NCBI GenBank assembly: GCA_964019155.1
Contig: OZ025239.1
Location: 9,350,274 to 9,414,273, forward strand
DNA: 64,000 nt
Source of the DNA: Osedax fenrisi
Lineage: Eukaryota; Annelida; Polychaeta; Sabellida; Siboglinidae
Reading direction: 5' to 3'
Shown here: in pieces, positions 11,848 through 23,204 of the stretch
How the letters are laid out: the number at the start of each line of letters is the position of its first letter
Position numbering within the stretch: position 1 is the stretch's first letter
Program-made: the position numbers and the translations under genes
Notes under the pieces: model-generated
Database searches by the model: none
What the model saw: the letters and a program-made list of their open reading frames with translations, nothing else
What the model was told of the DNA's origin: nothing

Positions 11848-12095
11848 TGGTTAGTTAGCTCAGCAGGCTAAAGCATCAGACACCAGGCAGTAGGATATTG
11901 GTTCAAATCCAGGCCAGACCCATAATAATCTTTCTTAAAATAATATTTAGAAGTGACCTTATATAAATAAATTATAATAATTGTATATAAAAAATGACCG
12001 GCTCTAGTTAAAACAAAGGAAACCTTAATACAAGAGCGCCTTCTAAGGGACATTACAGCTATTTGGTTATAAGTAAAAACTTTATTTAATTTCTT
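11848..12095 (+). repeat. tRNA-derived SINE, family 1
   Basis: A tRNA-like head contains an A box (TAGCTCAGCAGG) and a perfect B box (GGTTCAAATCC), followed by CCAGGCCAGACCC. The body ends in the family signature: CGGCTCTAGTTAAAAC, GAGCGCCTTCTAAGGGACAT and GGTTATAAGTAAAAACTT. The same head and body order recurs at 39861, 41203 (minus), 47089 and 55135. It is an RNA polymerase III type retroposon, not a working tRNA. Confidence 0.8.
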
Positions 12096-12117
12096 GATAT
12101 TTTCTATAAATCTATAC

Positions 12118-12229
12118 CATCATAAAACATTACCGATACTGCGATGATACAGCTATCTGTGAAACCTGCAAAGATCATAATAACCGGTCTATAAGTGTTC
12201 GGAAATAAATGCGGATATCTTAATAAATT
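12118..12229 (-). CDS. Possible internal exon of an MFS/SLC43-like transporter
   Basis: On the minus strand an acceptor-like CCCGCAG precedes an open 37-codon segment, RYPHLFPNTYRPVIMIFAGF followed by TDSCIIAVSVMFYD. It ends at a donor-like G|GTATAG. The pattern FP-x-x-R/Y, a hydrophobic helix with a central Gly, then DSSxxV and a second hydrophobic run is seen in major-facilitator transporters, notably SLC43-type. The segment would be one and a half membrane helices. Neighbouring exons were not found. The downstream TAG in ATAGATTTATAG would end the frame if the donor is wrong. A chance open frame is possible. Confidence 0.35.
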
Positions 12230-12539
12230 CTGCGGGCTTCTCGATACCGGAACATAGGGGTACCACTGCTGGTGTAGCTCTATACAGCGGGGACGGGGGC
12301 AATACCCACTGCGAGGACATCTACATCTCGACCCCTTCTCCACGCATCTCCACGCATCTATAAAAGGAGTTACTATTTATAAATTTATAATCACTATATA
12401 TATATATAAATACAATTTGATAATTAGATATTCATACTAGAGGTAGAATGTAGGTATAAATTAACTAGGGTATAGGCGGATTACATCGGACGGTTTCGTT
12501 GTGTTGTACATTCACATAGGTGTGGAGTACTCGAGTGGG

Positions 12540-14065
12540 GCTAGCCTCTTTAGTGGGGAGCAGGTGGGGCTAGCCTCTTTAGTGGGGTAGGTGGGGCTAG
12601 TCTCTTTATTGGGAAAGGGGGGGCTAGCCTCTTTAGTGGAGCAGGTGGGGCTAGCCTCTTTAGTGGAGCAGGTGGGGCTAGGCTCTTTAGTGGGGCAGGT
12701 GGGGCTAGGCTCTTTAGTGGGGCAGGTGGGGCTAGCATCTTTAGTGAGGCAGGTGGGGCTAGCCTCTTTAGTGGGGCAGGTGGGGCTAGCCTCTTTAGTG
12801 GGGCAGGTGGGGCTAGCATCTTTAGTGAGGCAGGTGGGGCTAGCCTCTTTAGTGGGGCAGGTGGGGCTAGCCTCTTTGGTGGGGCAGGTGGGGCTAGCAT
12901 CTTTAGTGAGGCAGGTGGGGCTAGCATCTTTAGTGGAGTAAGTGGAGCTAGCCTCTTTAGTGGGGCAGGTGGGGCTAGCCTCTTTAGTGGAGCAGGTGAG
13001 TCTAGCCTCTTTAGTGGAGCAGGTGGGGCTAGCCTCTTTAGTGGGGCAGGTGGGGCTAGGCTCTTTAGTGGGGCAGGTGGGGCTAGCCTCTTTAGTGGGG
13101 CAGGTGGGGCTAGCCTCTTAAGTGGGGCAGGTGGGGCTAGCATCTTTAGTGAGGCAGGTGGGGCTATCCTCTTTAGTGGGGCAGGTGGGGCTAGCATATT
13201 TAGTGGAGTAAGTGGAGCTAGCCTCTTTAGTGGAGCAGGTGGGGCTAGCCTCTTTAGTGGAGCAGGTGGGGCTAGGCTCTTTAGTGGGGCAGGTGAGGCT
13301 CTTTAGTGGGGCAGGTGGGGCTAGCATCTTTAGTGAGGCAGGTGGGGCTAGCCTCTTTAGTGGGGCAGGTGGGGCTAGCCTCTTTAGTGGGGCAGGTGGG
13401 GCTAGCATCTTTAGTGAGGCAGGTGGGGCTAGCCTCTTTAGTGGGGCAGGTGGGGTTAGCCTCTTTGGTGGGGCAGGTGGGGCTAGCATCTTTAGTGAGG
13501 CAGGTGGGGCTAGCATCTTTAGTGGAGCAGGTGAGTCTAGCCTCTTTAGTGGAGCAGGTGGGGCTAGCCTCTTTAGTGGGGCAGGTGGGGCTAGGCTCTT
13601 TAGTGGGGCAGGTGGGGCTAGCCTCTTTAGTGGGGCAGGTGGGGCTAGCCTCTTTAGTGGGGCAGGTGGGGCTAGCATCTTTAGTGAGGCAGGTGGGGCT
13701 ATCCTCTTTAGTGGGGCAGGTGGGGCTAGCATATTTAGTGGAGTAAGTGGAGCTAGCCTCTTTAGTGGGGCAGGTGGGGCTAGCCTCTTTAGTGGAGCAG
13801 GTGAGTCTAGCCTCTTTAGTGGAGCAGGTGGGGCTAGCCTCTTTAGTGGGGCAGGTGGGGCTAGGCTCTTTAGTGGAGCAGGTGAGTCTAGCCTCTTTAG
13901 TGGAGTAGGTGGGGCTAGCATCTTTAGTGAGGCAGGTGGGGCTAGCCTCTTTAGTGGGGCAGGTGGGGCTAGCCTTTTTAGTGGGGCAGGTGGGGCTAGC
14001 CTCTTTAGTGGGGCAGGTGGGGGTAGCCTCTTTAGTGGGGCAGGTGAGGCTAGCCTCTTTAGTAC
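12540..14065. repeat. 27-bp G-rich minisatellite, about 56 copies
   Basis: The unit is GGGGCTAGCC TCTTTAGTG followed by GGGCAGGT, with variants (ATC for CCT, GAGGCA for GGGGCA, GAGTCT for GGGGCT). Because 27 is a multiple of three, long frames exist on both strands: repeats of SLFSGAGGA or GLASLVGQV on plus, LAPPAPLKR on minus. These have no initiation context or flanking exon, and I do not call them genes. Variant order shows a higher-order duplication of about 590 bp. Runs of G on one strand are dense enough for G-quadruplexes. Confidence 0.9.
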
Positions 14066-14999
14066 TTTTTGTTCAGATGAAACAATGGATCATTCTTATC
14101 TCTCTAGATAGCATATATGTATGTTAGTCTCCTAATTACCACAGTTTATGTAGTTAATTCATATTATCGAATTGTAAAATATATGAAATAATTTATTAAA
14201 CTATATATATATATATCAATCTCAGAACTAATATAATTTGATAAGAGATATAATATAATTGAGTTTAGCTCTACTAATAAATTATGTTATACTTTTGTAT
14301 TGCGATACTTTGTATTATGGTATAACATATATATATATGATGATGATAATAAGGTTTATTAGCACTTATTATAGGTTTGGCCACCCTTTGTAGGTGCATA
14401 TAACAATAAATAGATAAACAAATTAGATAAATAAATAAATAAAAAGATAAAATAATATAATTTATAAAAATAGTAATATTGTATGATTAAATAAGTGAAT
14501 ATATTACATCGATGTTATGTAAGCTTTGAGGTGTGTAATAAAGGACGGGTTATCTAATAGAGACAGTTTAGATAATTCCATAAGGATGGAACCATATAAC
14601 TGAAGGCTCGTTTATGGTATTTCAGGTATGAGACATAAGGGCAAATTAGGGAAATGTCAGCATTTGATCGTAAGGAAGTCAGTGGGCGTCTTAGTGTTAG
14701 TAGGGAAGTCAAATAAGGAGAAGAAGTATAATATATTGCTTTATGAGTGAGTGATAGAAGGTATAGGAGGGAACGTTTTTTTTGAGGGAACCAGTTGGAT
14801 ATGAGTTGGTGGGATTCGGTAATGGAATGGTCAAATCGATTTATTGAGAAAATGGTTCATATAGATGCACGAATTATATGATTTAAAGGGGATAATGAAG
14901 TATTAGGGAGATGATATAGTAGTGAGGAGCAGTAGTCGATACGTGAGAGGATGAGTGCATTTATGAGGACAGTTGTAAGATGGTGGGTTAAGTCTTTTC

Positions 15000-16023
15000 T
15001 TATATGACGAATTTTGAAAAGGTGGTAGTTAGCTGATTTAGATATATTGCTATATAGGAATTTAGGGATAGGTTAGCATCCAAAGTAACTCGAAGATTTA
15101 TAACAGATGATGAAGGGATGATGGGGAGACCATCGATGATAACAGGAAGACAATTATGATAGTTAGATGGGATATTTAGGAGTGCAGATTTTGAAGAGTT
15201 AAGTAGAAGGTTGTTAAATAGAAGCCATGATCTGATAGTTGATGCACATCTACATAATTTTGAGTTATCTGGTAGTACATTGAAGGAGTTGGGTAGGAAG
15301 GAATATAGTTGAATATCATCAGCGTAAATGTGATAGTGGACATCTGGAAATTGACCAATAATATCATGTATAGGGAGGATGTATATTGAGAAGAGGAGGG
15401 GGCCGAGAACAGATCCCTGGGGAACACCATAATGAAGAGGACGAGATTGTGTAGAGAAATTGAAAATTTTAACGGATGATGATCGATTTAATATATAGGA
15501 GGAAACTATTTTAGTACGGTTCCGCATATACCAATCATTTCTAATCTTGAGATAAGGAATCGAAGGCACATGAGAGTTCTAATAATATAAGTTGGCAGGA
15601 GATAGATGGAGATACTGTAGAGTATATATTGTTTAGTATTTGTTGTAGTGCAGTTTCAGTTGAGTATCCTCTTCTAAATGCAATCTGAAATATATCATAT
15701 AATTTATTTTCAGCTATAAATCTATTCAATTGTATGGCAACAATTTTTTCCAGAATTTTTCTGAGAAACTGAAGTTGTGAAATGGCGCGATAGTTAGCAA
15801 TTATATTAGGATCAAGTAAAGGTTTTTTGAGTATAGGTGTAATTATAACATGCTTAAAGGAAGTTGGAAAAATACCATAATTTAGGGAAATAATTATAAT
15901 ATCAAAAATATAGGGGGATAGAGTATAATTTAGTTTTTTAAAGGAGGCTAGGTTAATTGGGTCAGAAGAATGAGAAGAGGAAGACTTAGAAATAAGATTA
16001 GATATTGTGAAAATAGAAGGCAT
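15000..16023 (-). pseudogene. LINE reverse transcriptase, frameshifted
   Basis: Two overlapping minus-strand frames make up the RT. The upstream one (16023-15541) has VIITPILKKPLLDPNIIANY, RRGYSTETALQQILNNI and the AFD block (LELSCAFDSLSQD). The downstream one (15569-15000) has GVPQGSVLGPLLFSIYI, then HIYADDIQLYSF with an intact YADD catalytic box, and LLLNSSKSALL. A frameshift near 15550 separates them. Order and motifs match CR1/Jockey-like LINEs. The preserved YADD means decay is recent to moderate. Confidence 0.8.
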
Positions 16024-16267
16024 ATAGAATTTAGAAAAATAGTATGGGATTGGTTTACTAATACAGATGCACGGAATAGAGCTAATTGGTAGGAGAGATG
16101 AAATAGAAGTGCAGGTATGTTGAATTTTATCAGTAAAATGATTAGCGAATTCATAATATAATTCATTTTTTGCAATATTAGGAATATGAGGTATATAATA
16201 GGCATTGTAGGGGAGAAAAGCTTACGAGCAAGGGCGAAAGAAGCACGGGGATTGGATGTGATGTTAT

Positions 16268-17000
16268 TTATTTTACTAATATAAAAAGCAGACTTTGCTT
16301 TAGAGATTTCAGATTGCGATATGTAGAAAATATTAAGAGGTAACTAGAAGAGGGGTTACTGTGGAAGATTCGTTCGAGTTTACGTAGGTTGCGTTTGAAA
16401 GAAATAAGTTCGGAGGAAAACCATGGAGAGTTTGAATGGATATTAATAGTTTGAGTTTTTAGAGGGGCAAATTTATCAATCAAGTAAGATAGAGCATAAT
16501 TGAGTGAGTAAATGGAACACGGCAATGAAAGGAGGATTAATTTAAGTTCCGAGGCATTACAATCATAATTAAGAGATCTGTAGTTTCTGTATGTGATGGA
16601 ATTTTTTTCTATAGAGGTGGAGTAAGGAAGAACTAATCGACAAGTTATTAGAAAATGATCGGTAACTTAGTCAGATTTACAACAATCAGTGATATACTGA
16701 CAACTACTATGAGATCTAAAAAAATTAGATCAAGTGAATGACCAGCAATATGAGTAGGGAAAGTTATTAATTGATGTAGAGAGAGAGAGTCAGTAAGATT
16801 TTTGAATGTGGAATGGGGATGTATATTTGATTCGAAGTTGTAGTTAAAGTCACCTAGAATAAAGTTATGATTATTGTTAGAAAGTAGAGTATCAGTTATA
16901 TAGTCATAACATTCATTATAGAAGATGGTATAGTCTTGTTTTGGAGGTCGATAAATTATAGTAAAGGAGTAGACAGTATTCATAAAATTTAAAGAGTCTG
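16268..17000 (-). pseudogene. LINE endonuclease and linker
   Basis: The minus strand from 16983 has FTIIYRPPKQ, HNFILGDFNYNF, TLLSNNNH and the AGHSLDLIFLDLI block, all landmarks of the LINE endonuclease domain. The following frame (16525-16268) gives DKFAPLKTQTI, SPWFSSELISFKRNLRKLER and SYLLIFSTYRNLKSLK. This is the conserved linker between endonuclease and RT. Frame changes near 16650 and 16200 break the protein. Confidence 0.75.
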
Positions 17001-17506
17001 TCAGGCAATCACTATAAGTAAAGGAAGGGTAGATAATAGTAGGCGATGGCAGGTCAGAGTGAACTAATATACCAACTCCTCCACCTCGGCCTTTAATACG
17101 AGGTGAAATAAATATAGAGTATCCAATATCATGGAAGAGAGAGAATATATCGGAGTCATCTGGCGATATCCATGTTTCAGTAATAGCACCTAATTTAATT
17201 TTAGAATATTTCAGGTAGGATAATAGTAATAGTCAATTAGATCTAAGGGACCTAATATTAATTAGTGACAAGCTAACTGAGAGTCATGTACTATTGTTAG
17301 ATTGTAAGGGTGAGGTAAGTGATCAGTAGTATTTTGGGAGGGTAATGGGTCAATTATAGATTCAGAGGGTAAAAGGTCAGTAGTAGTTAGGGAGGGTAAG
17401 GGGTCAGTAGTGGTTTATGAGGGTAAGGGTGTAGTAGCATTTCGGGATAATACGGTGTCAGTGATGATTTGGGAGGGTAAGCGGTCGGTTGTGATTTGGT
17501 AAAGAT

Positions 17507-18587
17507 TCAATCGAGTCTAGGTATTGGGTTTAGAAGATAAGTAAGTTTCATAAGATAGCTTCCATTTAGAAATATCTGAGGGTAATATTGGTATTGATGA
17601 GTGGAACCATTCATTATGTTTGTTAGGGTTTTTAATTCGTGCGTTTTAGTCAGATTATTGAAGTATGGTTTATAATTGGGGAGAGTAAGTTTGTTAATGT
17701 AGGCATGGTAGATAATTCTACCTCTGATTCGCGTATGAAAGGGAATATTATTGTGAATAATTAAATGGGCAAATTTTGTGTTTTTCCTAGCAATCAAATA
17801 TCTTTGAAAAAATATTTTAATGATTGAGGAATTGATGAGATAGATTTGGGTAGAATGGTTGGTAAATGTTGCCTTAGTTATATATTTAGCTGGTATGTCA
17901 AGATGGTTAATCAGGGTATTTATAAACTCGGTATTTAATTCAGTAGATTTTAGATGCATGATTATAAGGGAGTTTACATTGTGCACGTTATTCAGTTGTG
18001 ACACGCGGGAATAAGTAAGGGTGGATGAATAATTATTATGATAAGGAATGTGTGAGGGAAAGGAATGTCGTGGCGATGATAGTTTATAATTATAAGCAAT
18101 AGGTTGAGATAAATTGATTGATTTGGGGTGAAAGATAGTTGGTGGTGCGTAATAGTAGGTGGTGAATTATGATATATTGTAGGATTGACGGATATGCGAG
18201 GGAGGGAGGTTTTAATATTGAGTAGTTTGGGAGTAAGGGAGATGGAACATAGCAGGGCTAATGGTTAGGGGGAGGTAGTATGTGATTCAGGTTTGGTATT
18301 GCATTCGAAGATAACGGAGGCAGGCTTAGTGTTTGTATTGGAAGTAGGAAGTTTGTGAGGGCTAGTGAGGGGTTTGATTGAAAGACAATTATGGCAGGAG
18401 AAGGAGAAATTAGTCGAATTAAAAATAGCAATTGATAAGCAGGAGGGGGGTTATTTAAATGAGTCCATGATCTAGATATAATAGAAGAAGGATGGAGACA
18501 GCTATAATGGAAACTAGAGGGGCATGTTTTACATGTGAGATAATACTCTATAGTAGGAAGAGTGCAGTGGGTACAATGTGAATTCAT
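17507..18587 (-). pseudogene. LINE ORF1 with PHD-like finger
   Basis: The minus-strand frame starting at 18587 begins MNSHCTHCTLP, then LTCKTCPSSFHYSCL. This gives a C-x2-C, C-x2-C, H-x2-C arrangement like a PHD finger. ORF1 proteins of some CR1 elements are known to carry such a finger. A second frame (18004-17507) is basic and Asn/Leu-rich, with KYITKATFTNHSTQIYLI. It could be the RNA-binding or RRM-like part, but I cannot confirm that. The two are separated by about 250 bp of broken frame. Confidence 0.6.
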
Positions 18588-18619
18588 GTTTAATTATAGT
18601 ATAATATAATATAATAAAA

Positions 18620-18870
18620 TATAATATAATATTAGAGTTTATATATAAACAAAAACTAGTTTTGGTAGAAATGTCGATAGAGAAGAGGGGCACCACGTTG
18701 AGTAGAGGATATTTGAGATCACGAGATGAGTTCCGAGGTAGCGACGATGACGAGGGCCTACTTGAATGTATATTCTGACTCAGGTGCAGCGGACCACCTT
18801 AGATGTAGACGATCAACTCAGGAAGGAGGTATCAGCACGGCGGAGATCCGATAAAATATACCAGATTATA
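18620..18870. other. GC-richer patch beside the LINE 5' end, unassigned
   Basis: A plus-strand ATG at 18671 opens a 35-codon frame (MSIEKRGTTLSRGYLRSRDE...LLECIF). After a CTGACTCAG|GTGCAG acceptor-like site comes a second open piece (VQRTTLDVDDQLRKEVSARR). These may be two chance frames, part of the LINE 5' UTR read backwards, or exon debris. No family recognised. Confidence 0.2.
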
Positions 18871-19029
18871 TATCTATATGGAAATAGGAGGCAGGAAAAC
18901 GTACAATATAAAAAATATACAATATCTCACCATAGGATAATCATAGTTAGTCCAATTACCCAAGAATTGAGTCCCAGAGGATGTCTCCGAGAGTATTTTC
19001 AATACAATTATAGTTCGGTTAAGTTATAA

Positions 19030-20220
19030 ATGTCAACTTAAGTATATAATCTATTGAAAATAAATAAATACTGTGTATAAATACTATATAAATATAGTAC
19101 ACTATAAAGTAATTTTATGAATGAAAATATAAATGTGTATTTAAATGTTCTAGATATTGAACATTACTAGATGAATACAAATTGTATGCATGTGAATTTA
19201 GAATATAATGTATTGTTTATTTGTGAAATCAATGATGCGTAAAAAGAAATAATAAGAAATTAATTCAATACTTCAAATTAACACTCAAATAGTGAATAAA
19301 TATATTAAATATATATAAATCTACAAGTAGATGATATTTATAATAACATTAATACCAAAATATAAGGTGTGATACTAATCATAAAGTAGATAAATGGTTA
19401 TTTTGTTGTGATAAATTATATGTTGTTTTTGTTGTATTTATAATCAGGAGGTGATATAAATCAAGAAATATATATATATATATATTAAAATAGAATTGTA
19501 ATGAATTTGTTTTATATAAAATAATTTAAAACTTTAAATATACTTGATACTAATATAATATAATTAAAACATTAACATTAATATTAACAGTAAGGATAAT
19601 GGCTAGAGTTGTTGCAGGCTAAAGAGAGGAGCTTCCGGATTGCAATTCTTTTAAGTATGTCCCTCCACATATATTACAAGTTGTAATATTATTTCAATAT
19701 TTCTTCCTTCCTATATGTATGGTTGAAAGTTAAATAAGATCTATCTACATATAGTAAATGTTCTATTTTTATTCGTATTACAAATACATTATATAATAGT
19801 TATATTTTGCAAAATTTCAAACTTGACTTCTACTTTCTAATATATATATATATATATACATACATATATTTCAGTGAATTATTACTGCATGGTATTTCAT
19901 GTATCCCAATATATAATTGGTTGATGAATATTATAAAATTATTAGAATTTAAAAATATTATAAATTATAAAATAATTCTTGTGAATGATTAAGCTAACTT
20001 CTGACACCAAATATCACCAACGACTATAATTGTATAGGAAAGTCGAATAAAATGTGATTAAATTATATGAGAATGTATTATCATATAATTATAAAATTCT
20101 ATTATACAATTATACAATTAATATAATAATACATGGGATCAATAAATATCATAATTTTTTGAAAATGTATTTACCTATTTATAAATGTAATGTATTACAT
20201 TATTTTAAATAAATAAAACA
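19030..20220. other. AT-rich stretch, nothing recognised
   Basis: AT-rich sequence with short TA runs at about 19470 and 19842. The one open frame, 19807-19992, is a microsatellite translation. No supported gene. Confidence 0.6.
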
Positions 20221-20230
20221 GAACTTGTAA

Positions 20231-20357
20231 GTGATGTTCTCCTCTGGAATCTACAACACAGACCACGATTGCCTGAACTCTAAGCTGAACTGCCGTTATA
20301 ATGTGTTTGTGGAACCGGTCACAACAAATATATCTACCTATAGATTCAATAAAGTTA
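20231..20357 (+). CDS. Possible single exon, function unknown
   Basis: In AT-rich surroundings this short stretch has balanced codon use. It encodes MFSSGIYNTDHDCLNSKLNC then RYNVFVEPVTT, ending in a stop near 20358. Upstream, ATAAAACAG is an acceptor-like site. Two Cys and mixed polar residues suggest an extracellular domain fragment, but no family is recognised. The minus strand is also open here, so the call is weak. Confidence 0.2.
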
Positions 20358-20399
20358 ATTGAACGTTATTTTTTTTTAATTTAGTTCCTAGGAAGATTG

Positions 20400-21470
20400 A
20401 AATTTAACATTAAATAGATACAGATTTAATATGGGCCATTAATAAAATTATATAAATTCATATTAATTGTATTAATATTTATTTTATTACAACAATTTTT
20501 TAACATGTTATTACATATATATATCTATTATAAAAACATGTTTTTCATTTTTTTTTTTAATTTCCCTAGAATTACTGTTAATATTATATATTATTAGAAT
20601 TTTTTTTAAATTAAATACGATAATAAAAAATCAGATTTTATTGATTATTTTATTCTTTGAAAATAAGTAATCATAAATATTGATTTATCTGTCAAATAAA
20701 ATGCATTTATATTTTTAATTTTGTATTTCTATATAAATATTTATTAAAACGTACAAATTATTTATAAAATAGGTTTGAACGATGTTTTTTTATATTATTT
20801 ATGTCGACATTCCAAATATTATTGTGTATTACATTTTACTATAAATTTAATATAATCATATTGAAATTATTGATTTAAAAATAATTTTTTATATTGATAT
20901 ATGCATCAAATTCAAATATATACTTCTGGACCATGATGCAATACAGTAAAATTACTCAAGCAGAAAATAAAAGTTTCACAATTCAAGGCGTCCTGTCATT
21001 TGTAATAAATATTTGAAATTTCAACGATTACAAAATTCAATAGATAAATTTAATTGTATGCATGTATTACCATATCTATATAATATATTATATGTAATAT
21101 AATCCTAATTTATAATTTATCTTAATGATGTGCTTTTACAAAAATATGCTTTTTATGATATTTCTAAAATGAGTTCATAGAGGAGAACATTTTTTGACAG
21201 ATACTAAATAACATATAATTAATCAATATTATATATTAAAATATATTTTAAATTATTATTGATTTTAGGCTGTTTTCCCACTGCGGTATTCCCTTTGGGG
21301 ATATCTATTAAATCCGCAAATGTGAACGTTTACATGTAAATAGATAGGATACGGTGTTCTCACTCTAGACATTTATTTTAAAGTACTAGTTGCCTAATTG
21401 CCAGATTTTCTTTGGTTTTATGTTTAGATTATATATATATATATTACTGTATAATTAATTATTTCATTCA
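20400..21470. other. AT-rich stretch, nothing recognised
   Basis: Poly-A/T and TA-rich sequence. A slightly GC-richer piece near 21270-21400 shows no coding frame or repeat that I can name. Confidence 0.5.
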
Positions 21471-21479
21471 AGATTAACA

Positions 21480-21921
21480 TATTGTGCTGCCTCTTGGGGG
21501 TCAAATTATAAACATACTTTAAATAAAATAATTATTCTACAAAACAAATTATTAAAATATATATATAAACTACAATTGAGATCTAATATTGATTTTATCT
21601 ATAAACGACATCATATTTTAAAATTATGTGATATAGCTATATAACTAGTTAATATAACATTACTAAATGATGCATATATTGCTTATAGGTACTGATGAAG
21701 CTAACGCTCATCTCTTACGTAAATTTGTCAAAAGTATTTATACATATACTAGAGCTAGATATGCATTTGTTATTCCTAAATGTAGATTAAATATTAGTAT
21801 ACATGCAGTACATTTTGCTAGTATTAAACTATGGAATAAGCTAAATACAAAGCTGAAATTAATAAAAAATATCAAGTTATTCATTAAAAAGTTAAAAATT
21901 TCTTATATTGATAATTATTAA
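21480..21921 (+). pseudogene. LINE RT C-terminal remnant
   Basis: The plus strand starts with YCAASWGSNYKHTLNKIIIL, the conserved motif following the RT thumb in CR1/Jockey-like LINEs. It continues LQNKLLKYIY, then has a stop and a frameshift. The last frame (21667-21921) ends in ARYAFVIPKCRLNIS, the block SIKLWNKLNTKLKL, and FIKKLKISYIDNY. The end pattern (LWNKL...F...LK) matches LINE C-termini. Extremely AT-rich codons and the breaks show an old copy. Confidence 0.65.
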
Positions 21922-22137
21922 TTTTACTTTTATTAACAATATTCTACACATTTCATTCAATTCATTCAACCTGCTCAATTTGGACTAAGAATACTGGTAT
22001 ACCACTTATAAAGCTCTCAATGGATTAGCAAAGCTGTAATGAGAACATATTTGTAATATGCTATCATTATTTTATTATTATTATGCTTATATTAACATAG
22101 TCTAAATAAAAAAATTGCTAATCTATTTTTAGTCCTT

Positions 22138-23204
22138 AAAAAAGCATTTGATGTTGTAGACCACAACATTTTATTAAACAAATTAGAATACTGTGGTTTT
22201 AGGGGACATATAAATGAGATTTTAAAAAATTATTTATTAGATAGAAAAGTTAAAACTCAAATAAATAATAGTGTACCATCTGTTAGAAATATACATTTTG
22301 GTATTCCTCAGGGATCAGCATTAGGTCCACTATACTATTATTTTTATTAATGTCATCAAATATATTTAATAACGATGATAATATAAATTTAAATATATAT
22401 ACAGACGACCTACATCACTTTCTATATTTGCAAATTCAAATGACGAATTGAGTAATAATTTGCAAATATATTTAGATAGATTAATATCATATTAATAATT
22501 ATATCATTGGTTTAATATAAATAAATTAAAATTGAATATTGAAAAAACTAAAATACTATCTTATTTTAGGACAAAAATTATAAATAATATAAATTTAAAT
22601 AATACTAACATAGAAATAGTAGATATATATACCTTTTTGGGTATTATATTAGATATTAATTTAACATATTCTTTTCATATTATAAATTTTTGTAATAAAT
22701 TATCTAAAATCGTATATCTTTTTCTGAAATTAACATTTCTTAATATTCGCAATTTAATATTATTATATAATTCACTATTTTTATCAAATATGTCATATGG
22801 AATAGAAATATGGGGTAATGTTTATGAATATAGATTAAAAAAAATTGGTATTAATACAAAAAAAAGCTATTCGAATTATTAATAAAAATATGATAGACCA
22901 GACTCAATTACCTCTGATTCGTTTATCACACACAAATAATATGTTTAAATATAATTCTATTTTAAAATTGAATGAACTTATAACTTTTAGAATAATATTA
23001 TTTTTATACAACCACTTACATAATAACTATAACATTAATCTAGAAACATTTTTTATTTTTAATAAAGACAAAACAACATTTATTTTACCATTAATGAAAA
23101 CTACACAATTCCAAAACACAATTTATTTTAAAGGTCCTAAATATTATAATAATTTAATGATTAACAATTTATTAAGGGGACGGGCTACCCTTCAAATTAT
23201 GTAA
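22138..23204 (+). pseudogene. LINE reverse transcriptase remnant
   Basis: The plus strand encodes KKAFDVVDHNILLNKLEYCG (AFD block), DRKVKTQINNSVPS and FGIPQGSALGPL, followed by a frame break. The YADD box near 22395 reads YTDD, so the catalytic motif is altered. Next come LNIEKTKILSYF, FLGIILD and MSYGIEIWG (22532-22882). An overlapping frame (22845-23204) gives IQKKAIRII and FKGPKYYNNL. The block order is that of a CR1/Jockey-like RT. It is in the same orientation as the fragment at 21480-21921 and may be another copy of the same family. Confidence 0.7.

Larger units (their letters stand above)
14335..18615 (-). mobile_element. Near full-length CR1-like LINE, decayed
   Basis: The minus strand carries, in order, ORF1 with a PHD-like finger (18587-17507), endonuclease (about 17000-16268), reverse transcriptase (16205-15000) and a 3' region. 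The right-hand edge lies near 18615. The left edge, 14335-14350, is a TGATGATGATAATAA run, i.e. an ATTATCATCATCA tail on the element strand. About 4.3 kb is a plausible full length. Many frameshifts break ORF2, so it is inactive. Similar 3' ends occur at 43065-43330. Confidence 0.8.

Noticed and set aside
12550..14127. Long open frames of 116-299 codons on both strands
   Set aside because: They are translations of a 27-bp repeat, whose length keeps any stop-free frame open. No exon flanks, splice sites or non-repetitive coding part.
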